This document shows positions 60,237 through 64,000 of a stretch of 64,000 nucleotides of DNA, piece by piece. Numbering within the stretch: position 1 is the first letter of the stretch; every line of letters begins with the position of its first letter. Under the pieces are notes generated by a model. It had not been told where the DNA came from. It ran no database searches and saw only the letters and a list, made by a program, of their open reading frames with translations. The position numbers and the translations under genes are program-made. Location: positions 217,760 to 281,759 of the forward strand of contig NZ_JAJNOQ010000004.1 of NCBI RefSeq assembly GCF_021044775.1. The letters are read 5' to 3'. This DNA is from Paraeggerthella hominis. Its GTDB lineage: Bacteria > Actinomycetota > Coriobacteriia > Coriobacteriales > Eggerthellaceae.

Positions 60237-63014
60237 CTATCTTTTCAGCAAACGACCCAGCACGTCGAACACCTCGTCGATATCCAAAGGCTTGGTAACG
60301 AACTCGTTCATCCCCGCGTCACGCGCCGCGCCCTCGCTCTCTTTGAACGCATTTGCCGTCATCGCAACAATGGGGATTTCACGCGCATCGGACCGAGGCA
60401 GAAGCCGAATGGCACGCGTGGCTTCCACGCCGTCCATAACGGGCATCCTCATATCCATGAGCACGGCATCGAACTCGCCGAGCCGACTTGCAGCAAACAG
60501 GTCTACCGCCTGCCGGCCGTCAATCGCCCAGGTCACCCGAGCACCATGCAACTCCAGCACATTCGTCGTGATAGCTGCGTTTACCGACCCATCCTCCACA
60601 AGCAGAATATGGAACCCTTTGAATAGCTCCCGATCCACCGAACGATCCCGCCTGGGTTCAGGAGTTCCCATTGCAAAGACAAGGGAGAAGCTGAACTCGC
60701 TTCCTGAACCAAGTTCGCTGCGAACCTGCAGTTCACCGCCCATAAGACGCACTAAGCTCTGGCAAAGCGGCAGACCGAGACCAGTCCCTTGGCTCTTCGA
60801 AGCAGCTGAGCCCACTTGGGCGAAAGCGTTGAATATGCGCCTCTGATCTTCAGGGGAAATGCCCACGCCGCTGTCAGCAACGCCGAAAAAGAACGTCGCC
60901 CGCTCCCCGTCGAAACCCGTCTCCTCAACAACAAGCCTCACGACACCGCCCTCGGGCGTGAACTTGATGGCATTCGACAACAGGTTCGAAAGCACCTGCT
61001 TCAATCTCAGAGAATCGCCCACGACGCCTTCATGCGAAACCTTCGTTACCACCTGCAAATCGATGATCCGGGCATCGGCTTGCGCTTGCATCATATCCTG
61101 AAGTTCGGCAACGTTTTCCGTCAATGAAAAGGGCTCGTAGGCAATATCCATCATGCCGTTTTCCACACGACTGGTATCAAGAACGTCGTTGAGCAAACTC
61201 AGCAAATAGTCCGACGACGCTCGAAGTCGCGCTATGTTCTTGCGCAAGGCTTCCGGATCGTCTTTCTGCATATCCAGAACATCGGTGATGCCCACAACGG
61301 CATTCATAGGAGTTCGTATCTCGTGGCTCATTCGAGAAAGAAACTCGCTTTTTGCACGGCCCTCCGCAGCCACCCGCTCGGCCTCAACGCGCATATCGGC
61401 CGCACGCACCCTCGATCGCGTTACGCCAACGGCAATAGCCAGAATCAGAAGCACCGTCACAGCAGCCAGGCCGGCAACCAGCATTGGATTTGCGCTCAAG
61501 TAGTCAACCAGCGTAAGGGTACCGTACCCCGCAGTTATTCGATTCTCCTCAACCGCCGCCGCCTTTGCGTTGACGGACATGCTGTTAAGGCTCTTGTTCA
61601 CGATAGTCAGAAGATCGGGATCTGCCGGACGCGGCAGTGCGAAGCAGATATCGGTCGCGCTGCCCGTTAAAGAGACCGGGACGACGTTGGAGTACACCCC
61701 CTGCTGCATCGCGCCCTCGATTTGAATGGACAAACCGAACACGACGTCAGCCTGACCCTTGTCCACCATATTAAGCGCTTCGTGCTCGCTCTTGACGTAG
61801 CGCACATCTCCCGTCGGCACATCGCTGGGAATCTGCGTACCCTCAAGCGCGACATAGCGCAAATTCTCAGAAGGATACGCAACAAGCTTGTTGCGAGCAA
61901 CCAGATTGCTGAATGTCGCATACGAGGAGGACAGAGCCAAGCCGGCTTGCGCCGCATCGTCTTCGTCGCCCAAGAAAAAGCCCAGCATATCCACCTGGCC
62001 ACTGCGCAGCGCGTCAAGGGCAGCACTGTACGATTCGACGTACAGGCAATCAACGTTCAAGCCGGAAAACGCCTCGATCCTATCGAGGAATCGATAGACC
62101 ACGCCCCCAACCCGACCGTCCTCCGAGTTGCCGCCTACGCTCAAAGGGCTATAGTCGCAAGGAAGCGCCACTGTTATCGATTTCTTTTTCTCTACGTACA
62201 GGCGCTCTTGATGGTTAACGCGATACATGTTGATGTCTGCGTCGGGAAAGTTTCTAGCGTACGCCTCTTCCGCGAAGTTAGGATTCGCCTCCATAATATG
62301 CTCCAGGGCCCAGTTCAGACCATCTAGCACGTCTTGGTTTTCGGGGGTCGTCACCAAATAATGAGGCTGCCCATCAAAAATCGCAGCAGGGCGATAAGCA
62401 CCCGTATTGTCAACGGCGTTTCCCAACAGCAAGTCGACCTCCCCGCTATCAAGCAGGTACTCCAGGGACCCGTCGACGAACTCATCAATCGTGTACTTCT
62501 TAATCGTACAGTCGATATTCTCCGTAGCCAGAAAGCCTTCTAACCGCCGTACGTTTTCTGTAGCTCGAGCCGACACGGCAATCGTTTTGCCGTTCAAATC
62601 GGCATAATCGTATCCGCGAATACTTCCGTCATCCCATCGCGAGAACAGCACCGATTTCGAAGGGCCGCAGCTGTATTCAGGATAGGCTATCCGCGACGCA
62701 GCCGCAGCAACGTAGTACGTGCCGCCTAAAAGATCGTACTCGCCCGACGTAAAGTTGCTTAATGCGAAATCGTCCGAAACGGTCACGTACTCGTATTCCC
62801 AGCCGGTGTACTTCGCGATTTCATTCAGATAGTCAACAACCAGCCCGCGATGAGAGCCGTCCTCGTCCGTCATGGAGAATCCTTCAACTTGAGGAAACAG
62901 CACGCGCAAAGGAGCACGATCGGGCGATTCATCCGCAAACGCAAGCCCTGCGCCCATCGCCGTCAATGCGCACGCAAAGGCGCATGCAAGAATGATCGAC
63001 CCGAGTTTTTTCAT
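60237..63014 (-). CDS. Hybrid histidine kinase with tandem periplasmic-type solute-binding sensor domains
   Basis: A 925-residue sensor kinase. Layout: signal peptide (1-27), SBP_bac_3 domain 1 (35-260), SBP_bac_3 domain 2 (275-500), one membrane helix (~512-535), HisKA with phospho-His564 in SRMSHEIRTPMN, HATPase (LSNLLSNAIKFTPEGG, ADSGVGIS, TGLGLPL), and a C-terminal receiver with Asp854 in VLMDMRMPVMDG. This is a BvgS/EvgS-like layout but without PAS and Hpt domains. Two Venus-flytrap domains suggest sensing of amino acids, organic acids or similar solutes outside the membrane. The convergent receiver-EAL and Hpt genes complete a relay. Confidence 0.93.
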   Translation of the reverse strand: MKKLGSIILACAFACALTAMGAGLAFADESPDRAPLRVLFPQVEGFSMTDEDGSHRGLVVDYLNEIAKYTGWEYEYVTVSDDFALSNFTSGEYDLLGGTYYVAAAASRIAYPEYSCGPSKSVLFSRWDDGSIRGYDYADLNGKTIAVSARATENVRRLEGFLATENIDCTIKKYTIDEFVDGSLEYLLDSGEVDLLLGNAVDNTGAYRPAAIFDGQPHYLVTTPENQDVLDGLNWALEHIMEANPNFAEEAYARNFPDADINMYRVNHQERLYVEKKKSITVALPCDYSPLSVGGNSEDGRVGGVVYRFLDRIEAFSGLNVDCLYVESYSAALDALRSGQVDMLGFFLGDEDDAAQAGLALSSSYATFSNLVARNKLVAYPSENLRYVALEGTQIPSDVPTGDVRYVKSEHEALNMVDKGQADVVFGLSIQIEGAMQQGVYSNVVPVSLTGSATDICFALPRPADPDLLTIVNKSLNSMSVNAKAAAVEENRITAGYGTLTLVDYLSANPMLVAGLAAVTVLLILAIAVGVTRSRVRAADMRVEAERVAAEGRAKSEFLSRMSHEIRTPMNAVVGITDVLDMQKDDPEALRKNIARLRASSDYLLSLLNDVLDTSRVENGMMDIAYEPFSLTENVAELQDMMQAQADARIIDLQVVTKVSHEGVVGDSLRLKQVLSNLLSNAIKFTPEGGVVRLVVEETGFDGERATFFFGVADSGVGISPEDQRRIFNAFAQVGSAASKSQGTGLGLPLCQSLVRLMGGELQVRSELGSGSEFSFSLVFAMGTPEPRRDRSVDRELFKGFHILLVEDGSVNAAITTNVLELHGARVTWAIDGRQAVDLFAASRLGEFDAVLMDMRMPVMDGVEATRAIRLLPRSDAREIPIVAMTANAFKESEGAARDAGMNEFVTKPLDIDEVFDVLGRLLKR

Positions 63015-63160
63015 CTCCGTTGCCTTCCGCGATCAGGCTGCGAGCCTAGCCGAGAGACGCCCTCCCACGCTTTCATGGTATACACGCAGACCATTCTCCC
63101 GCAAAGCCGGCCCCGCGGCAACAACGCGCAATTGGAGGTAGCAGAGTTCAATCGAGCGCA

Positions 63161-63691
63161 CTACAGCGCAAGTTCGTACAGAACGAACCCTACCGTACCC
63201 AAGTCGTCATAGAAAAGGTCATGGATTCCCACTTTCTGAAACCCGCATGATTCGTACAGCCGATGAGATCGTTCGTTATCCGCAAACGTATCCAAGCGCA
63301 GGGCCTTCTTCCCGTGCGCCCGCGCGGCGGCTATACCGCCGTTCAGCAAAGCGCGGGCGCATCCTCGCCCATGGTACGCGGGCAGGGTAGCCAGCACATG
63401 GATTACCGAGACCTCGCTCAGGTCGGCGGATACGCGCCACGGAACGTTCTCGTAACCTGAAGCCCCGCTTCCGTTCAGCACCATGGCGGAAGCGATCGCG
63501 CCGTCTTCAGGAGCCTCAACAAGGTACACCTCGCCCGCATCGACCGATGCGCGCAAGAACGCGGGCGACGGATGCTCTCCGTGTTTCCAACGCACGTCGA
63601 AATCCGTGCCGCGCATCTCGTCGATCATTCTGGTGTAGAACGCCATGACGCGATCGAACTCGTCCGACCGAGCCGTCCTCGCTTGCAGCAT
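63161..63691 (-). CDS. GNAT family N-acetyltransferase
   Basis: A 176-residue GNAT-fold acetyltransferase. The acetyl-CoA-binding motif A is visible as IHVLATLPAYHGRGCARALL, with motif B region LRLDTFADNERSHRLYESCGF. Substrate is unknown; family members acetylate amino groups of small molecules, proteins or drugs. The start at 63691 is chosen because AAGGAGGAG precedes it; further upstream the frame enters the rRNA operon terminator region. It lies just beyond the 3' end of an rRNA operon on the same strand, in possible read-through position. Confidence 0.9.
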   Translation of the reverse strand: MLQARTARSDEFDRVMAFYTRMIDEMRGTDFDVRWKHGEHPSPAFLRASVDAGEVYLVEAPEDGAIASAMVLNGSGASGYENVPWRVSADLSEVSVIHVLATLPAYHGRGCARALLNGGIAAARAHGKKALRLDTFADNERSHRLYESCGFQKVGIHDLFYDDLGTVGFVLYELAL

Positions 63692-63828
63692 GCGCACGCT
63701 CCTCCTTCTCACGTTCGCGGCCTTCCCGACGCGGTGCGCGCGGCCTCGCGCCCACCCGTCCGGGGCCCGCCCCCTCGAGCGGCGGACGGCCCCGCGCAGC
63801 TCTCGCGCGCGTCCCCCCAAGCGCAGAA

Positions 63829-63861
63829 AGGGCCCCGGAACCTGTTACGGCTCCGGGGCCC
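63829..63861 (-). terminator. rRNA operon terminator
   Basis: A 10-bp GC stem (GGGCCCCGGA with its complement) and on the minus strand CTTTCT after the stem. It is ~40 nt past the 5S end, as expected for an rRNA operon terminator. The 63692-63828 stretch otherwise shows no gene. Confidence 0.7.
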
Positions 63862-63897
63862 CTCCCCGCGATCGGCGGCAAACGCCGAGCGCCCTGC

Positions 63898-64000
63898 GCG
63901 AGCGCGACGTCCTATCCTCCCACAGCCTTGCGCTGCAGTACTTTCGGCGATGGCGGTCTTAACTTCCGGGTTCGGAATGGGACCGGGTGATCCCCGCCTC
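63898..64000 (-). rRNA. rrf: 5S ribosomal RNA, 5' end beyond the window
   Basis: The minus strand reads as the conserved 5S core (CCCATTCCGAACCCGGAAG, TTAAG, then AGTACTGC and GGGAGGATAGGAC). The 3' end is placed approximately, a few bases past the GGAC-GTCGC end by comparison with other 5S genes. The gene continues out of the window to the right, where the 23S gene is expected. Confidence 0.93.

Overview
The window looks like a high-GC chromosomal segment of a gut anaerobic actinobacterium of the class Coriobacteriia, most likely family Eggerthellaceae. This is inferred from gene content: a membrane-anchored LuxR regulator beside a Tat-exported FMN/FAD reductase, a four-domain 2-oxoacid:ferredoxin oxidoreductase, rubrerythrin, type III glutamine synthetase, and small accessory modules. 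No CRISPR array, insertion sequence, prophage or tRNA gene was seen. A 5S rRNA gene enters from the right-hand edge on the minus strand.

Layout. 0-9.4 kb: a truncated LuxR regulator with an Asp/Glu-type racemase, a SanA/YdcF-like protein, an Old Yellow Enzyme homologue, a LuxR regulator divergent from a Tat-lipoprotein flavin reductase, and leuS. 9.7-14.6 kb: a Fic protein behind a 20-bp inverted repeat, yaaA, an M20 amidohydrolase and a zeta-type toxin/antitoxin pair. 14.7-23.3 kb: a 2-oxoacid:ferredoxin oxidoreductase (porGD-porA-porB), a polysaccharide flippase, and phenylacetate-CoA ligase with a LysR effector domain that has no DNA-binding domain, divergent from a full LysR. 23.4-31.5 kb: IMP dehydrogenase, an NSS transporter, an M18 aminopeptidase and a fused ABC/FtsX exporter. 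31.7-36.9 kb: a ParE/AbrB toxin-antitoxin pair, rubrerythrin, carbonic anhydrase, a nuclease, a phosphoesterase, a CIRCE-controlled Hsp20 and a NUDIX hydrolase.

37-45 kb is the most distinctive region: a six-gene minus-strand operon encoding two large surface proteins with NEAT-like domains (one with LPKTG), a membrane-anchored Shp-like haem protein, and an IsdE/FecCD/ATPase importer. It starts next to a DtxR-like dyad. It looks like a wall-to-membrane haem uptake relay in which Met, not Tyr, may be the haem ligand.

45.5-50.2 kb: a TetR-controlled redox operon (tetR, quinone/azo reductase, isochorismatase-like, vanZ-like) and two divergent paralogous membrane proteins of unknown function sharing a dyad. 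50.5-57.6 kb: ilvE-cimA-yerC, a MerR regulator divergent from a paired SMR efflux pump with a 19-bp-spacer promoter, and glnN. 58-63 kb: a complete phosphorelay (receiver-GGDEF-EAL protein, separate Hpt, hybrid kinase with two solute-binding sensor domains). 63-64 kb: a GNAT acetyltransferase and the 3' end of an rRNA operon.

Three intergenic gaps (45.26-45.43, 50.28-50.44 and 57.76-57.91 kb) each hold a ~160-nt element with long imperfect inverted arms, a ~100-nt interior and a shared internal motif. They may be copies of one undescribed structured RNA or mobile repeat family.
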